A stretch of 64,000 bases of DNA from an uncultured Alteromonadaceae bacterium (GCA_947501935.1 CANMXU010000010.1:1-64000); one strand, 5' to 3'. Positions 34,715 to 44,555 are shown, numbered from the stretch's first letter. Numbers and translations: made by a program. Notes: generated from the letters alone by a model not told the origin.

Positions 34715-35905
34715 ATGGATCCGTATATTAATGAATGGCTAAACCTAATTATTAGGTTTGCCCACCTTATTACAGGTATCGCGTGGATTGGCGCATCATT
34801 TTACTTTGTATGGTTAGACAATCACCTAGAAACACCGCCAGAGCACAAGGCTAAACAAGGCATTGGTGGAGATTTATGGGCGATTCACGGTGGTGGTTTT
34901 TATGAGGTTGCAAAATATAAACTTGCGCCGCCTAAAATGCCAACCACCTTACATTGGTTTAAATGGGAAGCCTATACCACGTGGATCACCGGATTCTTAT
35001 TATTATCGTTAATGTTTTATGTTGGTGCTGAGTCGTACTTAATTGACAAGCGAGTTGCTGATTTAAGCCAACTACAAGCGATTGGCTTAGGCATAGGTTC
35101 AATTGTTGTTGGTGTTGGTATTTATGAGGCATTAGTACGCACAAAATTAAGAAACCATGGCATTGTTTTAGGCTTAATTTTAATTGCTGTTGCTACCGCC
35201 TTATCTTATGGTTTAACGCAAGTATTTAGTGCTCGTGGTGCTTATATGCATATGGGCGCTATTATCGGCACCATTATGGCGGGCAACGTGTTTTTTGGCA
35301 TTATGCCGTCACAACGCGCCTTAGTAAAAGCGGTTGAAGAAGGTACAGCGCCAGATCCTAGCTATGGTTTAAATGCTAAAGTACGCTCAACCCATAATAC
35401 CTATACTACCTTGCCGATCATCTTCATTATGATCTCAAACCATTACCCTATGACTTACAACCATAGTGCTAACTGGTTGGTATTAATTGCCATTATTTTA
35501 ATTACTGCTGCGGTTCGTCAATACTTTGTCTTGCGCCATTTTGGTAAGCAAAAACCGTTAGTTTTAGTGGGCTCTGTGGTGGCAACTATTGCACTTGCTT
35601 TTGTTATTGCACCTAAGTCAGTTGAAATAACCGCTGAGCAAGCAAAGCAAAGTATCTCTGATCAACAAGCGCTTTCACTGATAGAGCAGCGCTGTGGTTC
35701 ATGTCATTCCAATAATAATACCGACGACATTTTTACAACCGCACAAGCAGGGGTAATATTTTCAGATATTGCTTCAATCAAGCAATGGGCGCCAAGAATA
35801 AAAGCCCGTGCGATTGACGCTAAAGATATGCCATTTATGAACAAAACCGAAATGACCGATGAAGAACGCACCAGCTTGGCTATTTGGTTAGCACAAGCTA
35901 AATAA
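34715..35905 (+). CDS. puuD: Urate hydroxylase PuuD (membrane, cytochrome c tail)
   Basis: Encodes 396 aa from ATG 34715, with GGGGA 7-8 bases upstream; a TTG at 34703 overlaps that site. The N-terminal 310 residues hold about eight membrane helices (HLITGIAWIGASFYFVWLD start typical of PuuD), and the C-terminal domain has one c-type heme site CGSCH (327-331). PuuD oxidises urate to 5-hydroxyisourate and passes electrons to the respiratory chain rather than making H2O2. It replaces soluble uricase in this pathway, and UraH and UraD are encoded upstream. Confidence 0.93.
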   Translation: MDPYINEWLNLIIRFAHLITGIAWIGASFYFVWLDNHLETPPEHKAKQGIGGDLWAIHGGGFYEVAKYKLAPPKMPTTLHWFKWEAYTTWITGFLLLSLMFYVGAESYLIDKRVADLSQLQAIGLGIGSIVVGVGIYEALVRTKLRNHGIVLGLILIAVATALSYGLTQVFSARGAYMHMGAIIGTIMAGNVFFGIMPSQRALVKAVEEGTAPDPSYGLNAKVRSTHNTYTTLPIIFIMISNHYPMTYNHSANWLVLIAIILITAAVRQYFVLRHFGKQKPLVLVGSVVATIALAFVIAPKSVEITAEQAKQSISDQQALSLIEQRCGSCHSNNNTDDIFTTAQAGVIFSDIASIKQWAPRIKARAIDAKDMPFMNKTEMTDEERTSLAIWLAQAK

Positions 35906-35949
35906 TTGTTATTGAGCTAATTATTACTGTACTAACTGTTATTGAACTA

Positions 35950-35986
35950 TAAGCCAGTAGAGCAAACTAGCTACTCTACTGGCTTA
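35950..35986. terminator. 13-bp inverted repeat between puuD and glcB
   Basis: TAAGCCAGTAGAG (35950-35962), 11-nt loop, CTCTACTGGCTTA (35974-35986). No T run follows, so it may be a processing or stability hairpin instead of a terminator. Confidence 0.45.
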
Positions 35987-36045
35987 AACTGCAAAATACT
36001 AAACAACCACCTATAAAATTCCTACCATTAAAACAGAGTCATCTT

Positions 36046-38235
36046 ATGAATAAGCGCGTAATTAAACACGGATATAAAGTTGCAGAGTCTTTATATAATC
36101 TAGTTGAGCATGAAGTATTACCGGGTACCGGTATTGATGCCGAAGACTTTTGGCAGTCTTTAGCTAAGGTGTTTGATGAGTTTATCCCAAAAAACCAAGC
36201 GCTATTAGTGAAAAGAAAAAACCTACAAAAGCAAATAGATGATTGGCACTTAGACAAAAATAATCAACCATTCGAGCAGAAAAGTTATCAAGCCTTTTTA
36301 ACCGAAATAGGCTATTTAGTACCAGAGCAAGATGACTTTACCATTAATACTTCATATGTTGATGATGAAGTTGCCACCGTTGCTGGCCCACAATTGGTCG
36401 TGCCTTTAATGAATGCTCGTTTTGCCTTAAATGCAGCGAATGCCCGTTGGGGCAGTTTGTACGATGCACTTTATGGCACAGACGTTATTGGTGATGAAGA
36501 CGGCTCTGAAGTTACTAAAAATTATAATCCAGTGCGCGGCGCGAAAGTGCAAGCATTCGCTCGTCAATTTTTAGATGAAGTAGTTCCGCTCTCGCACGGC
36601 AGCTATAACCAGGTAACTAGCTATCAAGTTGCTCAAGGTAAGCTGGTGGTTACCTTGCAAGACGGCGAGCAAGTGAGTTTAGCCAATCAAGAAAAATTTG
36701 TTGCCTTTAGTGGCGATGAACAAAATCCGTCGGCAATTTTATTAAAAAATAATGGCTTACATATCGAAATTAAAATTGATCCAAGTATGCCGGTGGCCAA
36801 AACGGATCCGGCATCGGTTGCCGATATTATTTTAGAGTCGGCATTAAGTACCATTCAAGACTGTGAAGATTCTATTGCCGCCGTTGACGCTGAAGACAAA
36901 ACCGCTGTTTACCGTAACTGGCTAGGTTTAATGAAAGGAGATTTAAGCGAAACGCTGGAAAAAAATGGTGTTTCTATCACCCGCCAGCTTAATGGAGACC
37001 GACATTATACCGGGCTTGATGAGCAAGAATTAACCCTACCTGGTCGCAGTTTATTGTTTGTGCGCAATGTTGGCCACTTGATGACTAACGACGCGGTATT
37101 AACTAAATATGATCAACAAGTACCAGAAGGCATTCTAGACGGTTTAATTACTACGCTTATTTCATTACATGACTTAAAAGGTAATTCGCCATTTAAAAAC
37201 TCCCGCCAAGGCAGTATTTATATTGTTAAACCTAAAATGCACGGCCCAGAAGAAGTTGCCTTCAGTAATGCTTTATTTACTCGCATTGAAGCTTGTTATG
37301 GCTTAGCAACTAATACCATTAAAATGGGCATTATGGATGAAGAGCGACGCACCTCTGCTAACTTAAAAGAATGTATTCGAGCCGCTAAAAACCGACTCGC
37401 CTTTATCAATACCGGCTTTTTAGATAGAACCGGTGATGAAATTCATACCAGCATGTTAGCTGGCCCTATGGTGCGTAAAGATCTAATGAAAGATGAAAAA
37501 TGGATCAGTGCCTATGAAAAGCGTAATGTACGTATTGGTTTGCAGGCAGGCTTAGCAGGAAAAGCGCAAATAGGTAAGGGCATGTGGGCGATTCCAGACG
37601 AGATGTCAGCAATGTTAAATACCAAAATAGCACATCCTAAGTCTGGGGCTAATTGTGCTTGGGTACCTTCACCAACCGCGGCTACTTTGCACGTAATGCA
37701 TTATCATCAGGTTAATGTGGCTGATATTCAACAGAACCTGCTGGCGCAGTTTAAAGTAGCCAAAAGTGAAGATGATTTAACCGAGCTATTAACCATTCCA
37801 TTATTAAAAAATCAACAGGCGTTAAGCGCCCATGAGATGCAAAACGAGCTAGATAATAACGTGCAAGGCTTATTAGGTTATGTAGTGCGCTGGATTGACC
37901 AAGGCACAGGTTGTTCAAAAGTACCTGATATTAATAATGTGGGCCGCATGGAAGACCGAGCTACCTTACGCATTTCAAGCCAACATATTTGTAATTGGTT
38001 ACACCACGGTATATTAAGCGAAGAACAAGTGATGGCGTCGTTAAAACGCATGGCAGCGGTGGTTGATTTACAGAATATAACAGACGCAAGCTATGCACCG
38101 ATGGCAGCAAATTTTGACTCTAATATTGCTTTTAAAACGGCGATAGATTTAATTTTTAAAGGTAAAGAGCAGCCAAGTGGATATACCGAGCCGCTGTTGC
38201 ATCAACGCCGTGTTGAATTAAAAGCGCTAGATTAA
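36046..38235 (+). CDS. glcB: Malate synthase G
   Basis: Encodes 729 aa, the isoform G length. It condenses glyoxylate with acetyl-CoA to malate. Family stretches are visible: [12 protein letters not shown] near the N-terminus, [41 protein letters not shown] and [23 protein letters not shown] end (here [18 protein letters not shown]). It gives the locus a second glyoxylate outlet next to the beta-hydroxyaspartate cycle. It follows puuD after 140 bp including an inverted repeat, and lies before the TetR regulator. Confidence 0.95.
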   Translation: MNKRVIKHGYKVAESLYNLVEHEVLPGTGIDAEDFWQSLAKVFDEFIPKNQALLVKRKNLQKQIDDWHLDKNNQPFEQKSYQAFLTEIGYLVPEQDDFTINTSYVDDEVATVAGPQLVVPLMNARFALNAANARWGSLYDALYGTDVIGDEDGSEVTKNYNPVRGAKVQAFARQFLDEVVPLSHGSYNQVTSYQVAQGKLVVTLQDGEQVSLANQEKFVAFSGDEQNPSAILLKNNGLHIEIKIDPSMPVAKTDPASVADIILESALSTIQDCEDSIAAVDAEDKTAVYRNWLGLMKGDLSETLEKNGVSITRQLNGDRHYTGLDEQELTLPGRSLLFVRNVGHLMTNDAVLTKYDQQVPEGILDGLITTLISLHDLKGNSPFKNSRQGSIYIVKPKMHGPEEVAFSNALFTRIEACYGLATNTIKMGIMDEERRTSANLKECIRAAKNRLAFINTGFLDRTGDEIHTSMLAGPMVRKDLMKDEKWISAYEKRNVRIGLQAGLAGKAQIGKGMWAIPDEMSAMLNTKIAHPKSGANCAWVPSPTAATLHVMHYHQVNVADIQQNLLAQFKVAKSEDDLTELLTIPLLKNQQALSAHEMQNELDNNVQGLLGYVVRWIDQGTGCSKVPDINNVGRMEDRATLRISSQHICNWLHHGILSEEQVMASLKRMAAVVDLQNITDASYAPMAANFDSNIAFKTAIDLIFKGKEQPSGYTEPLLHQRRVELKALD

Positions 38236-38244
38236 CCGTTAATT

Positions 38245-38270
38245 GCCCGCGTTAGATCAATAATGCGGGC
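38245..38270 (+). terminator. Weak hairpin after glcB
   Basis: GCCCGC (38245-38250) and GCGGGC (38265-38270) with a 14-nt loop and no T run. Possible terminator of the purine operon. Confidence 0.4.
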
Positions 38271-38332
38271 TTAAAGGTGAATATTGTTCAATTCCCTGAC
38301 CGTCTTGGTTGAAAAACATTGCCTTTTATTAT

Positions 38333-38352
38333 CTAATTATTGCGATAATTAG
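38333..38352. promoter_or_regulatory. Perfect palindrome before the TetR gene
   Basis: CTAATTAT, TGCG, ATAATTAG: 8-bp arms with a 4-bp centre, 70 bp before the TetR-family start. It may be an operator, but it does not match motif A. Confidence 0.45.
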
Positions 38353-38421
38353 TAACATCTTGCCAAACGGCCGATGTTGCGGAACTTGATTTTTGATTGA
38401 TTGTTTTTTAAAGGTGTAGTT

Positions 38422-39048
38422 GTGGCAAAAGATAAAGTAGCTGAAGGTAATATTAGGCAAAAGAATAAGGCCCTGATTTTAAGTGCTGCCAAGCAAGAAT
38501 TTGTTACCTATGGTTTTAAAGGTGCGTCAATAAAACGCATTGCTGAACGAGCTAGCATTCCCCGTGCTAATATTCATTACTACTTCAAAGACAAAACCGA
38601 CCTTTACCAGCAATTGCTCAGTAATATAATTGAAGTGTGGAACGAAGACTACGATACTTTAAATGCTGACAACGAGCCTAAAAAAGCGCTAAGCGATTAC
38701 ATTCGCGCGAAAGTTATGCATTCTAAAGATGATCCTGAAGCTTCGCGAATCTTTGCCAGTGAATTAATACATGGCGCTCCTGTTTTACATGACTACCTTA
38801 ATAGCGATTTTAAAGAGTGGCTAAACAGTAAAGTTGTGGTCATTGAAAAGTGGGTTGAGCAAGGAAAAATCGATAAAGTTAATCCTCATCATTTATTGTT
38901 CTTAATTTGGAGTTCAACCCAACATTACGCTGACTTTAATGTGCAAGTAGTTGCTGCTTTAGACAAAAAATCTATGAGCAACCAAGACTTTGAAGACGTG
39001 GTTAGCTCACTCACCCAAATTATTCTTAAAGGTTGCGGCATCGCTTAA
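38422..39048 (+). CDS. TetR-family regulator, RutR-like
   Basis: Encodes 208 aa from GTG 38422, with AAAGGTG 6-7 bases upstream; a TTG at 38401 has no such site. The N-terminal helix-turn-helix (GASIKRIAERASIPRANIHYYFKDKTDLY) and the C-terminal domain are close in style to RutR, which senses uracil/thymine and controls pyrimidine and purine genes in E. coli. Its place at the end of the purine operon and the presence of RutR-shaped palindromes (motif A) at five points of the locus make it the likely reader of motif A (inference). Its 3' end overlaps the urea-channel gene end by 4 bp. Confidence 0.8.
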   Translation: MAKDKVAEGNIRQKNKALILSAAKQEFVTYGFKGASIKRIAERASIPRANIHYYFKDKTDLYQQLLSNIIEVWNEDYDTLNADNEPKKALSDYIRAKVMHSKDDPEASRIFASELIHGAPVLHDYLNSDFKEWLNSKVVVIEKWVEQGKIDKVNPHHLLFLIWSSTQHYADFNVQVVAALDKKSMSNQDFEDVVSSLTQIILKGCGIA

Positions 39049-40037
39049 TTGCAGCGGCTTAATTTTACTTTCTGCTGTTTATTTTGGTATGCGCGATTTA
39101 GTGATTGATGCAAGGCCAAAATAAACCAAGTAGATAAAATAAACGGCGCTGTAAGTGCGGGTAATCTTGCTTGCTCAAAGGCGCTGGTCAGTAAAACCGT
39201 TAGTATTAAACCAAAGCACATCATCCCAATAAAAAGTATAGTATTCAAAGCTCTAGTATTAAAAATAGAGCGCTGATTTTTCTCAAAGTTAGCATGTAGC
39301 GCAATCGCCAATAGAGAGCCATTAAAACCATAATTACCCATTAGCAGCCACTCTTCATTGAAATTAAACATACCAGCGAATAGCAAGCCAGAGGCTGAGC
39401 CAATAACTGCCCAGCTTGCTACTTTGTATGAATGAAGCAGCAGCGCGAAAACAAATAAAGCGCCACTTAGCCAATTATCTTGCAACATTATTTGAGCTAT
39501 TCCGCGTAATAGCGCGTAAATAACGCCAGTATTATTGGCCGCATCGCTGATATAAAGACTATTAATATTTAGGTTTGTAATTTCTAAGCCATTAACAAAA
39601 CTGCTTGGAAAGTTGATGAATTCAATGAGCATAATCAGCAACCACGTAGTGATGACAAACGGCGCGGTAAATACTGGAAAGCTTATTTTTTTTGTTGGTC
39701 CAACTTGAGTTAATAAATGCATGATAGCGGTTGATAAGCCGCCGCCAAAAATAACTAAAGCCAGTGATAGAGTATTGGCGGGTAAAAAGAAAAATACTGC
39801 GATACCAACCAAGGCGGCATTATAGCCATAAAGACCCTTTTGTACGTTATTCTCGCTATACAAAAAAAGCTCAGCGATAACTAAGCTCGATAAAACAGCA
39901 ATGACTGCGCCAAACAACATGATAGGAGAGCTGATTCCAAGACCCAAGCAAAATAAGAAGCCGGTAAGTTTGTTTTCTTGCAGCATTATTTGTGAAAAGC
40001 TACGCAGTAAACTCCTGCTTAAATATTGAAAAGTCAT
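39045..40037 (-). CDS. Urea transporter (UT family)
   Basis: Encodes 330 aa with about ten hydrophobic segments in two homologous halves, each opened by a related stretch: LRSFSQIMLQENKLTGFLF and LRGIAQIMLQDNWLSGALF. The GYNAALVGIA and GFNGSLLAIA sites match the UT-family selectivity regions. It is a urea channel of the inner membrane. Allantoicase and ureidoglycolate lyase together release two urea per purine and no urease gene is seen here, so the channel probably vents urea (inference), though uptake is possible. Confidence 0.85.
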   Translation of the reverse strand: MTFQYLSRSLLRSFSQIMLQENKLTGFLFCLGLGISSPIMLFGAVIAVLSSLVIAELFLYSENNVQKGLYGYNAALVGIAVFFFLPANTLSLALVIFGGGLSTAIMHLLTQVGPTKKISFPVFTAPFVITTWLLIMLIEFINFPSSFVNGLEITNLNINSLYISDAANNTGVIYALLRGIAQIMLQDNWLSGALFVFALLLHSYKVASWAVIGSASGLLFAGMFNFNEEWLLMGNYGFNGSLLAIALHANFEKNQRSIFNTRALNTILFIGMMCFGLILTVLLTSAFEQARLPALTAPFILSTWFILALHQSLNRAYQNKQQKVKLSRCN

Positions 40038-40155
40038 TTTAGTTTAACTACCTAACACGTTAGTCATTACTTTATTTAGCACTTTAACCACCACTGTAGT
40101 TACCACTTTACTTATCACTTTACTTGTCATCGTGTGTAGGGCTGTATTTTGGGAT

Positions 40156-40596
40156 TTATTTAACACAAAGGTACTTTAACGTTTCTATCACTTGGCTAAC
40201 ATCTGTTGCTGATGCTTGGGCGGCACCGTCTACTTCTTTAAGGGGATGGGTTAATTCTTCACTATGTAAAGTGATATAGGGCTTACCAAGGGCAGCACAA
40301 TAACCAGCATCGAAAGCGGCATTCCATTGCTTGTACTTTTTACCAAAGCGTATAATGGCTAGATCACAACGCTCGATTAAGGTATTGGTTCTAATGGCGT
40401 TTACTTTGGCCGATTTATGATCGCGCCAAAACGACTGACTTTCTTCACCTAGCACATCGCCAGCCGCATCACTTTTTTCATGATCGGTAATCGCTGAACT
40501 AAAGGTGATATTCAAATTATGCTCTTGGCAGCCTTGAATTATTTGCTCGCGCCAGTCGGTGTGAATTTCACCTGATAAGTAAATATTGAACTCCAT
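40156..40596 (-). CDS. ytoQ: YtoQ family protein
   Basis: Encodes 146 aa resembling the YtoQ family, related to nucleoside 2-deoxyribosyltransferase folds: IYLSGEIHTDWREQI at the N-terminus, FWRDHKSAKVNAIRT and IRFGKKYKQWNAAFDAGYCAALGKPYI. Cytosolic. Its biochemical role is not established. It lies directly downstream of bhcD on the same strand (141-bp gap), so it may belong to the bhc transcript. Confidence 0.75.
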   Translation of the reverse strand: MEFNIYLSGEIHTDWREQIIQGCQEHNLNITFSSAITDHEKSDAAGDVLGEESQSFWRDHKSAKVNAIRTNTLIERCDLAIIRFGKKYKQWNAAFDAGYCAALGKPYITLHSEELTHPLKEVDGAAQASATDVSQVIETLKYLCVK

Positions 40597-40737
40597 AATT
40601 TATTCCTATTAGTTTTGTGGTTAATGGTTAATGGTTGATGTGAAAAGATTTTGCTCTTTAAGCATAGTTCAATTGGTTTAAGACCTTCCTTGGTATTACC
40701 TAATTGCCTAAGGGTTTAAATCTTTAGGCCTGTTAAC

Positions 40738-41754
40738 TTATAATGCGAAATAAGTTGCTAAACCTTTAGTTTCAGCCAACTGTGCTGCAACACTAGCTAC
40801 GGCTAAATCTTGTAGACCAACGCCCGTACCATCAAATAAGGTGATTTGTTCTTGCGAACTACGGCCAAGGGCTGAACCATTAATTACTTCACCAATTGGG
40901 GTAATATCTGCTGCAGTTATAATGTTTTGAGCAACAGCATGTTGCGCTTCACCAATAGTAATTGATTGTGCTAACTCATCAGTAAAAACGGTGGCTTTAG
41001 CCAGTAATTGACTATCAACTTCTTGCTTGCCTTTGGTATCCGTACCCATGCAGGCGATATGTGTGCCAGGCTTTATCCACTGTGCTTGTAGTAAAGCTTC
41101 AAAGGCAGAGGTTATGGTAATAATTACATCAGCTTGGCCGCATAATTCTTCTCTTGTGACTGACTCAAACGGTAAACCTAATTCTTGGGCAACCGCCGCC
41201 AGTTTTGGAATTTGCTCTTGATGTAAGTTCCAACAAACGACTTTTTCAAAGTCGCGCTGCTCAGCGGCAGCTCTTAATTGAAAGGTTGATTGATGACCAG
41301 CGCCAACCATACCTAATACTTTGGCATTTTTACGGGCTAAATGGGCAATAGAAACCGCTGAAGAAGCTGCGGTTCTTACCGCGGTTAAATAGTTACCGCC
41401 AACTAATGAGCGTAATTTTCCGGTGTCAGGATCGAATAAAATTACCGTAGACTGATGATTGGTTAAGCCTTGCTCAATATTGCCGGGCCAATAGCCGCCA
41501 GACTTTAAACCTAATACCATAGCGTCGCGGTCAAAGCCTGATTTAAACCCGTACAGGGCATCAGCATGACCAATCGCTTCGCGGATCACCGGAAAGTTAT
41601 AAGCAGTATTTTTTGCCATGGCCGCAAAAACATTTTCTACGGCGCTAAAGGCGTCGCTGCGCCCCATGACTTGTTGGCATACTTCTTCGGTGATAACCGA
41701 AACGCCTTTATTTTGTGTTGAATTACTCAATGTCAATCTCCTGACAATAGCCAA
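40738..41754 (-). CDS. bhcD: Iminosuccinate reductase (BhcD type)
   Basis: Encodes 338 aa of the ornithine cyclodeaminase/mu-crystallin family. The stretches NFPVIREAIGHADALYGFKSGFD, GLKSGGYWPGN and GLTNHQSTVILFDPDTG are, as I recall, the pattern of BhcD from Paracoccus, and GMVGAGHQSTFQLRAA is the nucleotide-binding loop. BhcD reduces iminosuccinate to aspartate with NADH, closing the beta-hydroxyaspartate cycle by regenerating the amino donor. Neighbouring bhcC and bhcB make the assignment firm; an ornithine cyclodeaminase or alanine dehydrogenase role is less likely here. Confidence 0.85.
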   Translation of the reverse strand: MAIVRRLTLSNSTQNKGVSVITEEVCQQVMGRSDAFSAVENVFAAMAKNTAYNFPVIREAIGHADALYGFKSGFDRDAMVLGLKSGGYWPGNIEQGLTNHQSTVILFDPDTGKLRSLVGGNYLTAVRTAASSAVSIAHLARKNAKVLGMVGAGHQSTFQLRAAAEQRDFEKVVCWNLHQEQIPKLAAVAQELGLPFESVTREELCGQADVIITITSAFEALLQAQWIKPGTHIACMGTDTKGKQEVDSQLLAKATVFTDELAQSITIGEAQHAVAQNIITAADITPIGEVINGSALGRSSQEQITLFDGTGVGLQDLAVASVAAQLAETKGLATYFAL

Positions 41755-41948
41755 ATGCTATTGGATGAAAGAATAAAAAGCTCCCTAGGGTCAAAGTAGA
41801 AGGTTTACAGCGATGATTTAAGTTAGTGGTTGGACTTACTCAAGTAATGCTGGGTACTTAGACCTTGGCGCAAAGGGAGAACTGTGAAAATGGTTTGTTT
41901 GATTTAAACCGATTCAAGCAGGGCTTAAATCGGCATAAAGGGGCTAAA

Positions 41949-43097
41949 TTAGTAAGCTTTACCGCGAGCAGAAACCGGCCATAGTTTTTCAACTTTGCCG
42001 TTGCGCACACCTACGTAGTAGTCATGAACATTACAAGTAGGATCGCAGTGACCCGGTACCAACTTTAATTTTTGGTTCACTGTTAGTGCGCCATTAGGAT
42101 CTGAAATTACCCCGTGCTCATCAGAGCATTTAATGTATTCAACATCATCTCGGCCGAAAATATACGGTAAGCCGCTGTCTACTGATTGGGCTTTTAAACC
42201 GGCATCACAAATGGCTTTATCTGTTTTGCTATGGCTCATTACTGACGTTAAAATGAATAAGGCATTTTCAAATTCCGCAATTCTTTGACCTTTTTCATCG
42301 TGAATGCGTTGATAATCAGCATCCATAAATGCGTAAGAACCACACTGTAATTCATTGAAAACACCAGAAGTACCTTCAAAATAATATGAACCGGTTCCGC
42401 CACCGCCCACAATATCGCACTCAAGCCCTTCAGCTTTTAACATGTCGATGGTGCGAGCAACCATTGCAATTGCAATATCCACTTTTTCTTTACGTTCAAA
42501 ATAGTTTTCTAAATGTTGCATTGCCCCTTGATATGCTTGAATACCCGCAAACTTTAACCCTGGGGTTGCGGCAATGGCTTTAGCAATATCAACAACTGGT
42601 TGTCCTTCGCTCACACCACATCGGCCAGCTCCACAGTCAATCTCAACTAAACATTCAATTTGGGTACCGTGCTTTTTAACCGCTGCTGCTAATTCGGCAA
42701 CATTGTTGATATCGTCAACACAACAAAGCGTACGAGCTCCTAATTTTGGCATACGCGCTAAGCGATCAATTTTTGCTGGGTCACGAACTTGATTAGATAC
42801 CAATACGTCTTTAATACCGCCACGGGCAAATACTTCCGCCTCAGATACTTTCTGACAACATACGCCGCAGCTATCGCCTAGCTCTTCTTGTAATAAGGCA
42901 ATATCTACAGATTTATGCATTTTGCCATGAACACGATGACGAACGCCCATGTCTTTTGCGTACTGGCCCATAGTGCGAATATTACGCTCTAGCGCATCAA
43001 GATCGACGACTAAACAAGGGGTTTGAATATCTGCTTCATCCATACCAGGTACTGCGGGAACGTCGTAACCTACTTCTAATTGGTTTGTTGTTGTCAT
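41949..43097 (-). CDS. bhcC: beta-Hydroxyaspartate aldolase (BhcC type)
   Basis: Encodes 382 aa from ATG 43097, with GGAG 7 bases upstream; the longer frame starts inside that site. It is a fold-type III PLP enzyme of the D-threonine aldolase/DSD1 family. The PLP lysine lies in HGKMHKSVD (about Lys59), and PGHCDPTCN near the end holds the metal ligands. The wider pattern (GMDEADIQTPCLVVDLDALE, EIDCGAGRCGV, ELQCGSYAFMDADY, VSARGKAY) is, from memory, BhcC-like. It joins glycine and glyoxylate to erythro-beta-hydroxyaspartate. Between bhcD and bhcB. Confidence 0.88.
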   Translation of the reverse strand: MTTTNQLEVGYDVPAVPGMDEADIQTPCLVVDLDALERNIRTMGQYAKDMGVRHRVHGKMHKSVDIALLQEELGDSCGVCCQKVSEAEVFARGGIKDVLVSNQVRDPAKIDRLARMPKLGARTLCCVDDINNVAELAAAVKKHGTQIECLVEIDCGAGRCGVSEGQPVVDIAKAIAATPGLKFAGIQAYQGAMQHLENYFERKEKVDIAIAMVARTIDMLKAEGLECDIVGGGGTGSYYFEGTSGVFNELQCGSYAFMDADYQRIHDEKGQRIAEFENALFILTSVMSHSKTDKAICDAGLKAQSVDSGLPYIFGRDDVEYIKCSDEHGVISDPNGALTVNQKLKLVPGHCDPTCNVHDYYVGVRNGKVEKLWPVSARGKAY

Positions 43098-43195
43098 GGT
43101 ATTCTCCAAAATTTTCGTTTTATGTATTTGTTAGATTATTTGTACTTAAAAATTTGTTCTTCTAGCTTTTAGCTTCTCGCTTCTAGCGTCACTGC

Positions 43196-44173
43196 CTATT
43201 GCTGCATCCAGGGTAATTTGTCTAAATCGACATTACCGCCAGTAAGAATCACGCCAATGCGTTTACCTTTAAAAACGTCTGGATTTTTCAAAATAATGGC
43301 CAAGGTAACCGCACTGCTTGGTTCAACAACGAGCTTCATTCGTAGCCAAATAAGTTTCATTGCGGCGATAATTTCGTCTTCGGTGGCGGTTAAAATATCG
43401 GTGACATGGTTTTTAACGAAATGCCAAGTAAGATCTTTTAATGGCACTTTTAATCCGTCGGCAACGGTATTAGGCGCATCATCAGCAATAATATGCCCAG
43501 CTTTAAACGAGCGGGCAGCGTCATCAGCATTTAGTGGCTCAGCGGCATAAATGTTTATGTTTGGCGCTATGGTCGAAAGTGTTAAACAGGTACCTGAAAT
43601 CATACCGCCACCGCCGATAGGGGCGACTACTGTGTCTAAATTTTCTACCTGAGCAACTAACTCTTTTGAGCAGGTTGCTTGGCCGGCGATAACGCGGGGA
43701 TCATTGTAGGGATGAACAAAGTCGGCACCTGACTCTGCCACAACTTCGGCAAAAACTGCCTCACGTGAACTGGTTGACGGTTCACACTCAACTATGGTGC
43801 CGCCATAACCAATTACTGCGTCTTTCTTTGCTTGTGGTGCGGTGCGTGGCATAACTACGGTTACTGGAATTCCTCTTTGTCCTGCTGCATAAGACAAAGA
43901 AAGTGCATGATTACCTGAAGAGTGGGTGGCAACACCTATTTTTGCTTTTTCGTCGGTTAAGCCAAATACCGCATTACATGCACCGCGAACTTTGAATGCC
44001 GCGGCTTTTTGTAAATTTTCACATTTGAAAAATAGTTGTGCTCCGGTTAACTGATTTAAAAACTGAGAGGTTAATACCGGTGTTTCATGAATGTAGGGCT
44101 TAATACGCTCGTGGGCAATTATTACATCCTCATAGCAGGGAATGTTTAATGTTGACTGGGTTGAACTACTCAT
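43196..44173 (-). CDS. bhcB: erythro-beta-Hydroxyaspartate dehydratase (BhcB type)
   Basis: Encodes 325 aa, a fold-type II PLP ammonia-lyase related to serine/threonine dehydratase and hydroxyaspartate dehydratase. PLP lysine Lys61 lies in AAAFKVRGA, SSGNHA (about 85-90) and the phosphate loop GGGGMISG (about 185) are present. There is no regulatory ACT domain, which argues against biosynthetic threonine dehydratase. It converts beta-hydroxyaspartate to iminosuccinate plus ammonia, then used by BhcD. First gene of the minus-strand bhcBCD unit, divergent from the IclR regulator, with motif A and two motif B copies between. Confidence 0.87.
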   Translation of the reverse strand: MSSSTQSTLNIPCYEDVIIAHERIKPYIHETPVLTSQFLNQLTGAQLFFKCENLQKAAAFKVRGACNAVFGLTDEKAKIGVATHSSGNHALSLSYAAGQRGIPVTVVMPRTAPQAKKDAVIGYGGTIVECEPSTSSREAVFAEVVAESGADFVHPYNDPRVIAGQATCSKELVAQVENLDTVVAPIGGGGMISGTCLTLSTIAPNINIYAAEPLNADDAARSFKAGHIIADDAPNTVADGLKVPLKDLTWHFVKNHVTDILTATEDEIIAAMKLIWLRMKLVVEPSSAVTLAIILKNPDVFKGKRIGVILTGGNVDLDKLPWMQQ

Positions 44174-44361
44174 ATTTATCTCTTCCTATTTAGCTTTAAC
44201 TGCCGTGTATACCAAGTGAAATCACCATGTACGTGTTTGATGCTTCGTTATCGTTTTTGTAATAGCGTTTTCTAAACGGTGTTTCTCGTTGTGGTGATTA
44301 AGTACTTTTAAAACACTAAATTCACTGTAAGGACAACAACCACTTACCGCAACGCCGTTGA

Positions 44362-44378
44362 ATTTCACAATGTGGAAT
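44362..44378. promoter_or_regulatory. Motif B operator, bhcB-bhcR copy 1
   Basis: ATTTCACAATGTGGAAT, a 17-bp near-palindrome with 7-bp arms and a 3-bp centre, between bhcB and the IclR gene. Confidence 0.65.
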
Positions 44379-44461
44379 TCGCAGGTTTTTCATTAAGTGA
44401 AATTTATTAACCTTATGATTTTTATCTGATTAAGCTTATTTAAAATTAAATGAGCTTATAA

Positions 44462-44478
44462 ATTCCACCATATGAAAT
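44462..44478. promoter_or_regulatory. Motif B operator, bhcB-bhcR copy 2
   Basis: ATTCCACCATATGAAAT, same layout as copy 1 and exactly 100 bp from it, so about ten helical turns apart. Confidence 0.65.
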
Positions 44479-44539
44479 CAGTTGAGGGCGAAGTATTGAT
44501 GGTTTTTTACCCTCATTAGTTCTATATTAAATACAGAAG

Positions 44540-44555
44540 TTGACATAAGTGTCAA
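44540..44555 (+). promoter_or_regulatory. Motif A operator before bhcR
   Basis: TTGACATAAGTGTCAA, a palindrome with 6-bp perfect arms. Its left half may serve as the -35 of the bhcR promoter. Confidence 0.7.

Noticed and set aside
43196..44173. Biosynthetic threonine dehydratase IlvA
   Set aside because: It is too short and has no ACT domain; the bhc neighbours support hydroxyaspartate dehydratase.
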